64,000 nt of DNA from Planococcus sp. MER TA 32b (GCA_023715185.1 JAMCAN010000003.1:248001-312000), one strand, 5' to 3'. Positions 34,121-42,844 are shown, counted from the stretch's first letter. Notes: a model not told the origin generated them from the letters alone. Numbers and translations: made by a program.

Positions 34121-35641
34121 ATGTCAGATTTAACTTATCAAATCATAGCGCTAATTATTTACCTCGTCGCTATGTTATTCATCGGATGGTATGCATATCG
34201 CAAAACCGTCAATTTATCAGATTACATGCTCGGAGGACGTGGCCTTGGCCCATCCGTAGCCGCACTCAGCGCAGGAGCATCCGACATGTCGGGCTGGTTG
34301 TTAATGGGACTTCCGGGTGCCATTTACGTCAGCGGTCTAGTGGAAGTTTGGATTGCAATCGGATTAACGATTGGTGCCTATTTAAACTGGTATTTCGTAG
34401 CACCGCGTCTGCGTGTCTACTCACTCGTAACGAAAGACTCCATTACGATTCCAAGTTTCTTGGAAAATCGCTTGAGAGATTCTTCACGATTATTAAGAAT
34501 TGTTTCAGGTATTATTATCCTCATCTTTTTCACGTTCTACGTGTCTTCAGGAATGGTGGCAGGCGGAGTATTCTTTGAAAGCTCATTCGGCCTGAGTTAC
34601 CAAATGGGTATGCTGATTGTAGCTGCAGTAGTTGTAGCTTACACATTATTCGGAGGATTCCTTGCGGTCAGCTATACTGACTTTGTACAAGGTGTCATGA
34701 TGTTCTTAGCATTGATTGCGGTTCCGGCAATCGGGATCTTCGTAACAGGCGGTCTGGGTGAAACGGCAGACAGTATCCGTTCTGTTGACCCGACTTTGCT
34801 TAACTTTACAACAGGCGCTTCAGCAATCGGTATCATCTCTGCTGTAGCGTGGGGCCTTGGTTATTTCGGTCAGCCTCATATCATCGTCCGTTTTATGGCG
34901 ATTAAAACTCTAGGGGAAGTTCGCCAGGCACGCCGCATCGGTATCGGCTGGATGATTCTGAGCCTTCTTGGCGCAACAGCGACTGCTCTTGTGGGTATCG
35001 CTTACTTCCAGCAGAATCCAAGTGCAACATTGACTGACCCTGAGGCGGTATTTATCGCACTCGGTCAAATTCTGTTCCATCCGCTTGTTGCCGGACTTAT
35101 GCTTGCGGCAGTATTGGCGGCTATCATGAGTACGATTTCATCCCAATTGCTCGTAAGTTCTTCGGCATTGGTGGAAGATTTGTACAAAATTGCTTTCAAA
35201 AAGAAAATTTCAGATACCGTCGTTGTTAATCTTGGCCGCGCAGGCGTATTGCTGGTCGCTATTGTGGCAGCTCTGCTTGCTTGGGAAAGAAATGCTACAA
35301 TCCTTGACTTGGTCGCTTACGCTTGGGCAGGCTTCGGTGCCGCATTCGGTCCGCTGATCCTGCTGTCATTATTCTGGCGCAAGTTCACTAGCATGGGGGC
35401 ACTTGCCGGCATGATCGTCGGTGCTGCTACTGTAATCATTTGGGATTCAATCGGTACAGCCGAAGGAGATGCAGGCGCAACAGCGACTACCAACTTCATC
35501 GGCAGTGTATATGAGATCATCCCAGGTTTCATCCTGTGTCTTCTTGTGGCATGGTTGGTAAGTCTAGTTACTTACAAGCCAAATGCAGAAATCGAAACAG
35601 AGTTTGATGAAACAATGCGTTTGATTAATGAAGATAAATAA
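34121..35641 (+). CDS. putP: Sodium/proline symporter
   Basis: 506 residues, about 13 membrane segments, of the solute:sodium symporter family. PutP signatures are visible: LGGRGLGPSVAALSAGASDMSGWLLMGLPGA (split: LGGRGLGPSVAALSAG, ASDMSGWLLMGLPG), where the Asp and Ser residues bind Na+ and proline; GLGYFGQPHIIVRFMA; and ISSQLLVSSSALVEDLY. It takes up L-proline with Na+ as nutrient or osmoprotectant. The start is ATG 34121 (AAGGGGGAG upstream); a GTG six codons earlier precedes the ribosome site. No proline catabolic genes are adjacent. Confidence 0.93.
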   Translation: MSDLTYQIIALIIYLVAMLFIGWYAYRKTVNLSDYMLGGRGLGPSVAALSAGASDMSGWLLMGLPGAIYVSGLVEVWIAIGLTIGAYLNWYFVAPRLRVYSLVTKDSITIPSFLENRLRDSSRLLRIVSGIIILIFFTFYVSSGMVAGGVFFESSFGLSYQMGMLIVAAVVVAYTLFGGFLAVSYTDFVQGVMMFLALIAVPAIGIFVTGGLGETADSIRSVDPTLLNFTTGASAIGIISAVAWGLGYFGQPHIIVRFMAIKTLGEVRQARRIGIGWMILSLLGATATALVGIAYFQQNPSATLTDPEAVFIALGQILFHPLVAGLMLAAVLAAIMSTISSQLLVSSSALVEDLYKIAFKKKISDTVVVNLGRAGVLLVAIVAALLAWERNATILDLVAYAWAGFGAAFGPLILLSLFWRKFTSMGALAGMIVGAATVIIWDSIGTAEGDAGATATTNFIGSVYEIIPGFILCLLVAWLVSLVTYKPNAEIETEFDETMRLINEDK

Positions 35642-35654
35642 AGAAAAGCGATGG

Positions 35655-35690
35655 CAATAGATAGCCCAAACTGGTTTGGGCTGTCTATTG
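35655..35690 (+). repeat. Long hairpin attached to dispersed repeat
   Basis: CAATAGAtAGCCCAAA / TTTGGGCTgTCTATTG, arms of 16 bases with one T/G pair and a four-base loop. There is no T run: the dispersed repeat begins directly at its end, so it may be part of that element. Confidence 0.6.
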
Positions 35691-35740
35691 CGACGAAGCA
35701 GCGCAGCGATGCAGGAGCAGCCTTTCCCCGAAGAGCTGGG
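35690..35740 (+). repeat. Dispersed intergenic repeat, most complete copy
   Basis: Positions 35690-35719 match the inverted copy at 58582-58553 at 29 of 30 bases. Positions 35727-35740 (CCCGAAGAGCTGGG) match the inverted 39828-39841 at 14 of 14. It therefore joins two blocks seen separately elsewhere in the window. Confidence 0.7.
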
Positions 35741-35754
35741 CCGCGTCTGAACAC

Positions 35755-35799
35755 AAAAAAAGCTCAACCCTTCCGTTTGGAAAGGGTTGAGCTTTTTTC
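35755..35799. terminator. Bidirectional terminator
   Basis: AAAAAAGCTCAACCCTTCC / GGAAAGGGTTGAGCTTTTTT stem between putP and the convergent opuD-like gene. Confidence 0.92.
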
Positions 35800-35806
35800 T
35801 TTTCGT

Positions 35807-37357
35807 TTATCTACGTTGATCTTTGCGTGCTTCTCTTTCCATCTTCTTGAACTGGCGCAAATCTGATTTGCGAATCGGCGGTGTTTCAGTTCGTAACAGC
35901 TTGATGAACGACCATACCATCAGCAATAGCAGCACGGTAAATGGCAGCGCTGATATGAGAGACGCAGTCTGCAGCGCTTCGAGTCCGCCTGAGTATAGAA
36001 GGACGGCAGCGATTGACGCCATCAATACGCCCCAGATAAGCTTAAAGGCTGTTGGTGGATTCAAACTGCCGAAGCTGGTCATACTCGCCAGGATGTAAGT
36101 GGCGGAGTCGGCGGAAGTTACCAGGAACGTGAAGATCAGCAGGATGGCTGCTACTGACATGATAGTGGCCAGCGGCAGAACATCGAAAGTCTGGAACAAT
36201 GCGGAAGTCAGATCATTATCGACCGCTTCCGCGATGCCGGTGCCATTATTCAAATCATAGAATAAAGCGGTACCGCCGAAAACAGCAATCCATACACAGG
36301 CGATTGCCGGCGGGATGACCAATACGCCGAGGACGAATTCACGGATTGTGCGCCCGCGGGAAACACGCGCGACAAAAGCTCCGACAAACGGCGACCAGGC
36401 AATTGCCCAAGCCCAGTAGAAGATGGTCCAGCCACGGACCCATTCTCCGCCCGCATATGGTTCCATACGCAAGCTGTACTGGATGAAGTTTGTAATATAA
36501 TCTCCAAGCGCCAATGTGAATGTTTCCATGATGAAGACGGTCGGTCCCGCAAAGAATACGAATACCATCAATACCAGTGCCAGACCGAGATTCAGGTTAC
36601 TCAAGTAAGCGATCCCTTTATGCAGCCCTGTTGAAGAAGATAATGTATAGGCGGCGAACATGACACCGATGATGATCAATTGGATGGTGAAGGAATTTTC
36701 GATGCCGAACACGGCATTCAAACCGCCGTTCATCTGCAATACGCCGAGCCCCAGTGAAGTTGCGATCCCCATGACAGTAGCGATAACAGCCAAGGAATCG
36801 ATCGAGTGCTTGATCAACGGTTTAGAACCGGTGACAGGTTCGAGAGCGGTCGATACCAATCCGGATTTTTTCTTTCGGAACTGCAAGAACCCAATGACCA
36901 GTCCTACAATAGCGAATACGGACCACTGGCTGACGCCCCAATGAAAGAATGAATAGCCCATTGCGATGCGGGCAGCTTCAGGTGTTTGCGCTTCATTGCC
37001 GAAGGGGGTGGTGAAGAAATGGCTCATCGGTTCAGCTACGCCCCAAAATACGAGGCCGGCACCGAAGCCTGCTGAAAAGAGCATGCCGATCCAGGTGAAA
37101 AAAGGAAATTCGGGACGGTCTGTGTCTGCCCCGAGGCGGATGCTTCCATATTTGCTGATGGATACGAAAACGAGGAATAGGGTAATGATAAATACAGCGA
37201 GCAAGTAGAACCAGCCAAAATTTTCAGTTGTAAATTCAAATAGGGTATCTGATACTGAAGTGAACTGCTCGTTCGCCAATGCTCCAAGCACAACTAGAAG
37301 CAGGATAACGAGCGTTGATACAATAAAGACGGGATTAATCCATAATTTTTTGTCCAT
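35807..37357 (-). CDS. opuD: BCCT glycine betaine transporter
   Basis: 516 residues, about 12 membrane segments, with the full family box: WAWAIAWSPFVGAFVARVSR (about residue 318), including the tryptophans of the betaine cage, and SAGFGAGLVFWGVAEP in TM4 with its glycine-rich turn. It should import glycine betaine or a relative with Na+ for osmotic protection. The charged C-terminal tail (KKMEREARKDQRR) fits the osmosensing tails of this family. AGGAGG precedes ATG 37357. A sigma-B-like promoter is at 37395-37421. The OpuD name is by similarity; betaine versus other solutes is not settled. Confidence 0.88.
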   Translation of the reverse strand: MDKKLWINPVFIVSTLVILLLVVLGALANEQFTSVSDTLFEFTTENFGWFYLLAVFIITLFLVFVSISKYGSIRLGADTDRPEFPFFTWIGMLFSAGFGAGLVFWGVAEPMSHFFTTPFGNEAQTPEAARIAMGYSFFHWGVSQWSVFAIVGLVIGFLQFRKKKSGLVSTALEPVTGSKPLIKHSIDSLAVIATVMGIATSLGLGVLQMNGGLNAVFGIENSFTIQLIIIGVMFAAYTLSSSTGLHKGIAYLSNLNLGLALVLMVFVFFAGPTVFIMETFTLALGDYITNFIQYSLRMEPYAGGEWVRGWTIFYWAWAIAWSPFVGAFVARVSRGRTIREFVLGVLVIPPAIACVWIAVFGGTALFYDLNNGTGIAEAVDNDLTSALFQTFDVLPLATIMSVAAILLIFTFLVTSADSATYILASMTSFGSLNPPTAFKLIWGVLMASIAAVLLYSGGLEALQTASLISALPFTVLLLLMVWSFIKLLRTETPPIRKSDLRQFKKMEREARKDQRR

Positions 37358-37394
37358 GATGACCTCCTGATAGGATATGTAATTATTTTTCTAT

Positions 37395-37421
37395 ATACCC
37401 TAGCCTACCGAAAATAATCCG
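37395..37421 (-). promoter_or_regulatory. Probable sigma-B promoter of opuD
   Basis: On the minus strand: CGGATTAT, 13 bases, GGGTAT. The -10 is a perfect sigma-B hexamer and the -35 matches the extended pattern rGGwTTrA at six of eight positions. Confidence 0.5.
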
Positions 37422-37543
37422 TAAAGACTACCGGTAGGGGGAAGTTTGGTAGAATTAAATTGAAAAGTCCGAGAAATGAAGCGCCGGTTTGGCCTCATTA
37501 AAAGCGTAAAGCCGGTTAAAACATGGAAAAGGGAGTGCTGGCC

Positions 37544-38248
37544 ATGAAGTTTGATCATGTCATACATTTTATAGAAGAAACGCCGGAGCATGCGGTTGAA
37601 TTTTGGAAACAGAAGAATCAGCATGCAGTACTGGGTGGACGTCATGAAAACTGGGGTACGCTGAACGCTTTATGGTATGGCAGGGACAGTTACATCGAAT
37701 GGCTGTCATTGGAGAATCGGCAAATTGCTGAATCCGCGGCCCATCCTTTGACGAAATTATTGCTGCACGATAGAGGAGGGTTCGGCACTGTTTGTTTTCG
37801 GGTCGAATCCATCGAAGAGCTGGAAGGGCGTTTAACGGCGGAAGGATTTCAGACAAGCGGGATTTTGGACGGCAGCCGGCGAACATCGGAAGGGAAAATG
37901 ATTGAGTGGAAGATGCTGTTCATCAACGAGGATTTTTCCGATCGTTTGCCGAACCCGTTCTTTATTGAATGGAATGAACCGGATGATGAACGGTTTGAGG
38001 GATTACTTGCTTCCGGAGTTATTGCCCCGGCGGATGAAAATCGGGTGTTGGAGCGCTGCGTATTCGGAGTGGATGATGCAGAAGCGGCGGGAAGAAAGTG
38101 GGAAGCGCTTCTTGGCGGAAGCCTGCAGCTGGCGAATTGCAAAATAGAGTTCAGGAAGCGGACGGGCCCTAAAGAGCGGCTGGAAGAAGTCCATTATCAA
38201 AACGGAGAAGAACGGGTATTGTACGAAAAAGGAATTTACCTGATTTGA
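37544..38248 (+). CDS. VOC superfamily (glyoxalase-like) protein
   Basis: 234 residues in two vicinal-oxygen-chelate halves. The first begins MKFDHVIHFIEETPEHAVEFW with a His at the usual metal position, followed by GGRHENWGTLNALWYG; the second is more degenerate (residues about 150-234). This is the Glyoxalase_3-like group of Bacillota, of unknown substrate. The start is ATG 37544 (AAGGGAGTG upstream); an earlier in-frame ATG would include the ribosome site. Single gene between opuD and hflX. Confidence 0.78.
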   Translation: MKFDHVIHFIEETPEHAVEFWKQKNQHAVLGGRHENWGTLNALWYGRDSYIEWLSLENRQIAESAAHPLTKLLLHDRGGFGTVCFRVESIEELEGRLTAEGFQTSGILDGSRRTSEGKMIEWKMLFINEDFSDRLPNPFFIEWNEPDDERFEGLLASGVIAPADENRVLERCVFGVDDAEAAGRKWEALLGGSLQLANCKIEFRKRTGPKERLEEVHYQNGEERVLYEKGIYLI

Positions 38249-38338
38249 TCGCTTGGATATAAAGCTTGCCTGTCCCTGTGATAAGATGGAGGCAGCAGAG
38301 ACAGCGCAGTGAAACTGGCTGTAAAGGAGAATGTGGAT

Positions 38339-39610
38339 ATGGATACACTGATTGAAAAAGCGGTGCTTGTCGGCGTACAGCTCCAAAAGGACACGCATTT
38401 CGATTATGAAATGGACGAACTGAAAAACCTCGCGGAAGCCTGCAATGTCGAAGTGCTTGGTGAAATTACCCAAAACCTGGATCGCGTCAATCCTTCCCAT
38501 TATGTCGGAAAAGGGAAAGTCGATGAACTCAAAGCTTTCTATGAAGAAACAGAAGCGAACCTGATCATTTTCAATGACGAGCTGTCCCCTTCGCAAATAC
38601 GGAATCTCGAGGAAGATCTGGAATGCAAGGTTATCGACCGGACGATGCTGATCCTGGATATTTTCTCACGCCGCGCGAAAACACGTGAAGCGCAGGTGCA
38701 GGTGGAATTGGCCCAATTGCAATACATGATGCCGCGACTTGTCGGACTTCGTGCCTCCCTTGGCCGGCAAGGGGGGAGCAGCAGCGGTGGAGTCGCAAAC
38801 CGCGGCGCCGGTGAAACAAAACTCGAACTCGACCGCCGGAAAATTGAAGATCAGATTTCAAAATTGCATAAAGAACTTGAACACATCAAAGACCAGCGGG
38901 TGACCCAGCGCAAGCAGCGCACGAAAAAAGGCATGCCCGTCGTGTCGCTTGTCGGCTACACAAATGCCGGTAAATCGACCGTGATGAATGAATTGCTTAA
39001 AAAAACAGGGCAGCAGGAAGAAAAACAGGTATTTGAAAAAGACATGCTCTTTGCTACCCTGGAAACTTCCGTGCGCCAGATCTTGCTGAATGACAATAAA
39101 AGCTTCCTCCTGACAGATACGGTAGGGTTTGTCAGCAAACTGCCGCATCACTTGGTGCGCGCGTTCCGCTCGACGCTTGAAGAAGCGCGCAATGCGGATC
39201 TTCTCCTCCACGTCGTCGATGTGTCCCACGAGGAACATCGCCACATGATGGATGTCACCAATCGCACGCTTCATGAAGTCGGTGTGGAAAACATTCCAAC
39301 CATCTATGTCTACAATAAATCAGATCTTGCGGGCATCCCGCATCCGAGGGCAAATGGAGATGGGATTTGGATTTCCGCGAAAAACGACAAAGGCCTTGAT
39401 GAACTGCTGGCGATGATCAAGCAGCGCATTTTCGCTGACTACGTCACTTGCCGGATGGTCATTCCATTTGACCGCGGGGATATCGTAGCTTATTTGAATG
39501 AAACGGCCACCATCCGGGAAACGGAGTATGAAGAAGAAGGCACGTCGCTGCGGGTGGAACTTAGCCGGGCGGATTACGACCGTTATCAGGAATTCATAGT
39601 AGGAAAATGA
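38339..39610 (+). CDS. hflX: GTPase HflX (ribosome-splitting)
   Basis: 423 residues. The N-terminal HflX domain (about 1-190) carries YVGKGKVDEL, SPSQIRNLE and the glycine-rich GRQGGSSSGGVANRGAGETKLE (split: GRQGGSSSGG, RGAGETKLE). A coiled coil precedes the G domain with G1 GYTNAGKST, G3 DTVGF and G4 NKSD. HflX binds the 50S subunit and splits stalled ribosomes after heat or antibiotic stress in several bacteria. The start is ATG 38339, eight bases after AAAGGAG. A terminator follows. Confidence 0.94.
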   Translation: MDTLIEKAVLVGVQLQKDTHFDYEMDELKNLAEACNVEVLGEITQNLDRVNPSHYVGKGKVDELKAFYEETEANLIIFNDELSPSQIRNLEEDLECKVIDRTMLILDIFSRRAKTREAQVQVELAQLQYMMPRLVGLRASLGRQGGSSSGGVANRGAGETKLELDRRKIEDQISKLHKELEHIKDQRVTQRKQRTKKGMPVVSLVGYTNAGKSTVMNELLKKTGQQEEKQVFEKDMLFATLETSVRQILLNDNKSFLLTDTVGFVSKLPHHLVRAFRSTLEEARNADLLLHVVDVSHEEHRHMMDVTNRTLHEVGVENIPTIYVYNKSDLAGIPHPRANGDGIWISAKNDKGLDELLAMIKQRIFADYVTCRMVIPFDRGDIVAYLNETATIRETEYEEEGTSLRVELSRADYDRYQEFIVGK

Positions 39611-39615
39611 AATGA

Positions 39616-39650
39616 AAAAAGCAGGCTTCGCGGAAGCCTGCTTTTGTTTT
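39616..39650 (+). terminator. Intrinsic terminator after hflX
   Basis: AAAAGCAGGCTTC / GAAGCCTGCTTTT stem. Confidence 0.88.
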
Positions 39651-39666
39651 GGGGCTATTTTGTAAA

Positions 39667-39763
39667 TACGCCCAACTTCTATTCGAATACGCCCAACTAT
39701 GATACAAATACGCCCAACTTTCCCCGGAATACGCCCAACTTCGAAGGAAATACGCCCAACTGG
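39667..39763 (+). repeat. Five-copy array of the 21-bp tandem unit
   Basis: TACGCCCAACT begins at 39667, 39688, 39709, 39730 and 39751, an exact 21-base period, with ten variable bases between constant blocks. Because 21 is divisible by three, both strands stay open (NTPN or VGRI repeats), but neither frame has a ribosome site. Same unit as at 16901. Confidence 0.88.
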
Positions 39764-39768
39764 CAAAA

Positions 39769-39795
39769 AACGCGACCGGAAGGACCGGTCGCGTT
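39769..39795 (+). terminator. GC-rich hairpin after tandem repeat
   Basis: AACGCGACCGG / CCGGTCGCGTT perfect stem with a five-base loop. There is no clean T run, so termination is uncertain. Confidence 0.5.
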
Positions 39796-39810
39796 GTCGC
39801 TTTTCTTCAT

Positions 39811-39905
39811 TGTCCAGACTCCGGCGACCCAGCTCTTCGGGTCATAAGCCATATCAGCTGCGTGGCAAAGAGCGCCACTACGCTGATTCGTCTTATGCCT
39901 TTCAG
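39811..39905. repeat. Structured intergenic repeat element
   Basis: Contains CCCAGCTCTTCGGG (39828-39841), shared inverted with 35727-35740. Three nested helices follow: CATAAG/CTTATG (39843, 39892), ATCAGC/GCTGAT (39853, 39882) and GTGGC/GCCAC (39862, 39874). It fills most of the non-coding stretch 39611-39931 together with the tandem array; no gene is supported there. Confidence 0.6.
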
Positions 39906-39931
39906 AGCTGAACGGCCGTTTCCGCTTTTCT

Positions 39932-41650
39932 TTATTGCTGAAACTGTATGCGATGCAGGTTGGCGAAGATGCCATCGTGTTCAAGCAGTTCTGTGTAACC
40001 GCCTTGTTCCGCGATGCCGTCTTCTGTTACGACGATGACACGGTCCGCGTCGCGTATTGTCGCCAGCCTATGGGCGATGATCAGAGTGGTGCGGTTTTCG
40101 GCAAGCTCAGAAAGAGCCAGTTGGATGACGCGCTCTGTTTCCGTATCAAGCGCTGAAGTCGCTTCATCCAGAATCAGGATCGGCGGGTTTTTCAGGAACA
40201 TGCGCGCAATGGCGAGCCGCTGTTTCTGGCCGCCTGATAATTTCAGTCCGCGTTCACCGATCTGCGTTTCATAGCCATCCGGCAATTTATTGACGAAGTC
40301 TTCCAAATGGGCTTTGCGGGCTGCGGCGAGAATTTCTTCATCACTCGCGCCTTGTCGGCCATACGCGATATTCTCGCGGATTGTACCGGTGAACAGGAAA
40401 ACGTCCTGCTGCACGATGCCGATATGGGAGCGCAAGGAATGCTTGGTCATATCCCGGATGTCGATGCCGTCAATGGCGATCGAGCCTTGCTGGATGTCAT
40501 AGAAGCGCGGGATCAATGAGCAGATGGTCGTCTTGCCGGCGCCTGATGGACCGACAAAAGCGATTGTTTCGCCGGCTCGGAGATTCAAATCGATTCCGCT
40601 CAGCACTTTTTTATGTTCATCATAGCCGAAATGGACGTTATCGAAAGTGATATTGCCCTGCAAACCGGTAATTGGCTTAGCGCCTTTCTTGTCAACGATA
40701 TCAGGATCCTGGTCAATCAGGTCGCGGAAGCGGCTGAAGCCGGCCATCCCTTTAGGATACAGTTCAAGCAGCGCGCTGATTTTATCAATTGGTTTGATCA
40801 GCACGTTCAGGAACAGCACGAAGCTGACCAGTTCCCCGTAGCTTAATTCGTTTTGGTAATTTAGCCATGCTCCGTATACAAGGACGATCAATGTCAGAAG
40901 ACGCGTCATCATATAAATGCTGGAATGTGTGGCAGCCATGACTTTGTAAGCGACAAGCTTGGCAAGGCGGAAGCTGCCATTGTCTTTTTTAAAACGGTTG
41001 ATTTCAAATTCTTCATTCGTGAAAGATTGCACGACACGCGCGCCGGAAACACTGTCTTCCACACGTCCGTTGACGTCGGCGATTTTGCCGTACATATTGC
41101 TCCAGGCGGAGTTCATCTTGATGTTGCAGTAAGTGATCAGCCAGATCAGGAATGGCACCACAATCAGTGTAACCAGCGCCAGTTTCGGATTGATCCAGAA
41201 CATGATGCCGAATGCGCCGAAGAAGGTCATGATGGCAATAAAGAAATCTTCCGGTCCGTGGTGGGCCAATTCGCCGATATCGAATAAATCATTGGTGATG
41301 CGGCTCATGATATGGCCGGTTTTTATATTGTCGAAAAAGCGGAAAGACTGGCGCTGGACATGAGTGAAAAGTTCTTCGCGCATGTCGGTTTCAATATTGA
41401 TGCCGAGCTTGTGGCCAAGATAGCTGACGATATATTGAAGGAACGTGCTGAGCAGGAACACGGCCAGCAGGAGTATGCTTACGGTGACAATGGTGCTCCA
41501 TTCACCGCTCGGCAATAATTCATCGATAAAATACTGGACGGCTACCGGAAACGCCAGCTCCAATATTGCGACGATGACAGCACTCGCAAAGTCGATGATA
41601 AAAAGACGCTTATGCGGTTTGTAGTACTTGAAAAAATGTCTTAAGTTCAA
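39932..41650 (-). CDS. MsbA-type ABC exporter (multidrug/lipid)
   Basis: 572-residue half-transporter: six membrane segments (about 1-310), Walker A GPSGAGKTT (about 375), Q-loop IVQQDVFLF, signature LSGGQKQRLAIARMF, Walker B ILILDEATSALD and H-loop IAHRLATI. It belongs to the lipid A/multidrug exporter group and probably works as a homodimer; the substrate is not visible. The start is TTG 41650, eight bases after AGAGG; a GTG three codons earlier abuts the site. Monocistronic. Confidence 0.87.
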   Translation of the reverse strand: MNLRHFFKYYKPHKRLFIIDFASAVIVAILELAFPVAVQYFIDELLPSGEWSTIVTVSILLLAVFLLSTFLQYIVSYLGHKLGINIETDMREELFTHVQRQSFRFFDNIKTGHIMSRITNDLFDIGELAHHGPEDFFIAIMTFFGAFGIMFWINPKLALVTLIVVPFLIWLITYCNIKMNSAWSNMYGKIADVNGRVEDSVSGARVVQSFTNEEFEINRFKKDNGSFRLAKLVAYKVMAATHSSIYMMTRLLTLIVLVYGAWLNYQNELSYGELVSFVLFLNVLIKPIDKISALLELYPKGMAGFSRFRDLIDQDPDIVDKKGAKPITGLQGNITFDNVHFGYDEHKKVLSGIDLNLRAGETIAFVGPSGAGKTTICSLIPRFYDIQQGSIAIDGIDIRDMTKHSLRSHIGIVQQDVFLFTGTIRENIAYGRQGASDEEILAAARKAHLEDFVNKLPDGYETQIGERGLKLSGGQKQRLAIARMFLKNPPILILDEATSALDTETERVIQLALSELAENRTTLIIAHRLATIRDADRVIVVTEDGIAEQGGYTELLEHDGIFANLHRIQFQQ

Positions 41651-41846
41651 AAGATTCACCTCTTGTGTTTATTTAACAGCCCGCAGAACGGGAATCTGAA
41701 TGCTGAAATTTTTGCTCACAAAGAAAAGTATAGTCCAAAAAAGGAAAATAAACGATTGAAATTTCGGAAATGGAATTATTTTATGAAACTTCTTGAGGGT
41801 TGCTTCGTATTATTCAGTAACACAGAAATTGGAAAGGATGAGCGAT

Positions 41847-42710
41847 TTGAAGAAATGGATAGCTTATATGGGAGCCGGAGCACTTGCCCTTACATTGGCG
41901 GGATGCGGCGAATCAGCTGAACCGTCGGAGGAAACAGACCCGAAAGAAACAAGTGACCTTACATTGGAGGAGCTGTTTGCGAAAACGACGGCAGCATCTG
42001 AAGAAGCCAAGAGTTTCCATATGGACATGGCCACAAACCAGACGATGGTTATGGGGCCTGGAATGGATATGGACATGAAAATGGACATCTCAATGGATAT
42101 GACTGTCGAGCCATTGGCATTTTATCAAAAAGCCCAATCCACTTTTGTCTCTGAAGATATGGAAGGCATGCCAGCCATGGAAACTGAAATGTACTATACG
42201 GCTGACGGCCTCTTCAGCTACGATCCGATGATGGATATGTGGGTCAAATTGCCGGCGGATGAGATGGAAGACCTTGAGGCATTGATGATGATGGAGCAGC
42301 AGTCAGGCGACCTGGCCGGCCAATTTGAACAATTGGAAGCTTTCCAGGATGATTTCACTTTCGAGCAGACCGGGGATGAATTCATTTTGACACTGGACGC
42401 GGCGGGGGAAGAATATGAACAGCTGATTTCTGAAGAAATGGGCCAGATGCTTGGCGAGCTGGACGTCGAAGCGCAGGAAGTCATGGACGGCATGACCATC
42501 AATAGAATCTATTATGAAATCTACATCGATAAAGAAACGTACCAGCCGAATACGATCAATATGACAATGGATTTTGACATGGAAATGGAAGGCGAATCCG
42601 TGAATATCCAAAGTGATATGCAGGCGGAATACAGCAATTTCAATGGAATTGACGCAATTACTGTGCCTGCTGAAGTAATTGAGAATGCTGAAGAAATGAA
42701 CGCCTTCTAA
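41847..42710 (+). CDS. DUF6612-like lipoprotein, Met-rich
   Basis: 287 residues with the lipobox LTLAGC (Cys about 20) and an acidic linker. The mature part resembles the LolA/LppX-like DUF6612 group: long beta hairpins, with repeated Met-Asp and Met-Glu pairs (MGPGMDMDMKMDISMDM, about residues 70-87, and a run of Met near 150). Such proteins may bind lipids or sense the envelope, but the function is unproven. The start is TTG 41847, eight bases after AAAGGA, placing MKKW directly before the signal peptide; ATG 41838 overlaps the site. A terminator follows. Confidence 0.75.
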   Translation: MKKWIAYMGAGALALTLAGCGESAEPSEETDPKETSDLTLEELFAKTTAASEEAKSFHMDMATNQTMVMGPGMDMDMKMDISMDMTVEPLAFYQKAQSTFVSEDMEGMPAMETEMYYTADGLFSYDPMMDMWVKLPADEMEDLEALMMMEQQSGDLAGQFEQLEAFQDDFTFEQTGDEFILTLDAAGEEYEQLISEEMGQMLGELDVEAQEVMDGMTINRIYYEIYIDKETYQPNTINMTMDFDMEMEGESVNIQSDMQAEYSNFNGIDAITVPAEVIENAEEMNAF

Positions 42711-42728
42711 GAGGACGGTTAAAATGGC

Positions 42729-42768
42729 CGCGTAATCCACCCTATATGGTGGATCACGCGGTTTTTCT
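42729..42768 (+). terminator. Intrinsic terminator
   Basis: CCGCGTAATCCACC / GGTGGATCACGCGG stem, one mismatch, then TTTTTCT. Confidence 0.88.
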
Positions 42769-42821
42769 GTTGCGCCCCAATTGTGGCAAAAGAGCGACAA
42801 ATCTTCGTTTTCTCTTCTAAA

Positions 42822-42836
42822 TGAAAATTATTCTCA
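42822..42836 (+). promoter_or_regulatory. Fur box 1
   Basis: TGAAAATTATTCTCA differs from the 7-1-7 Fur consensus TGAGAATTATTCTCA at one base. It lies just upstream of the -35 of the yclNOPQ promoter. Confidence 0.65.
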
Positions 42837-42844
42837 GTTAATCG

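Noticed and set aside
39320-39847. Frames running through the 21-bp array (NTPN or VGRI repeats) as a repeat protein gene
   Set aside because: Open only because the unit length is a multiple of three; no ribosome site, and one frame runs backwards into hflX.
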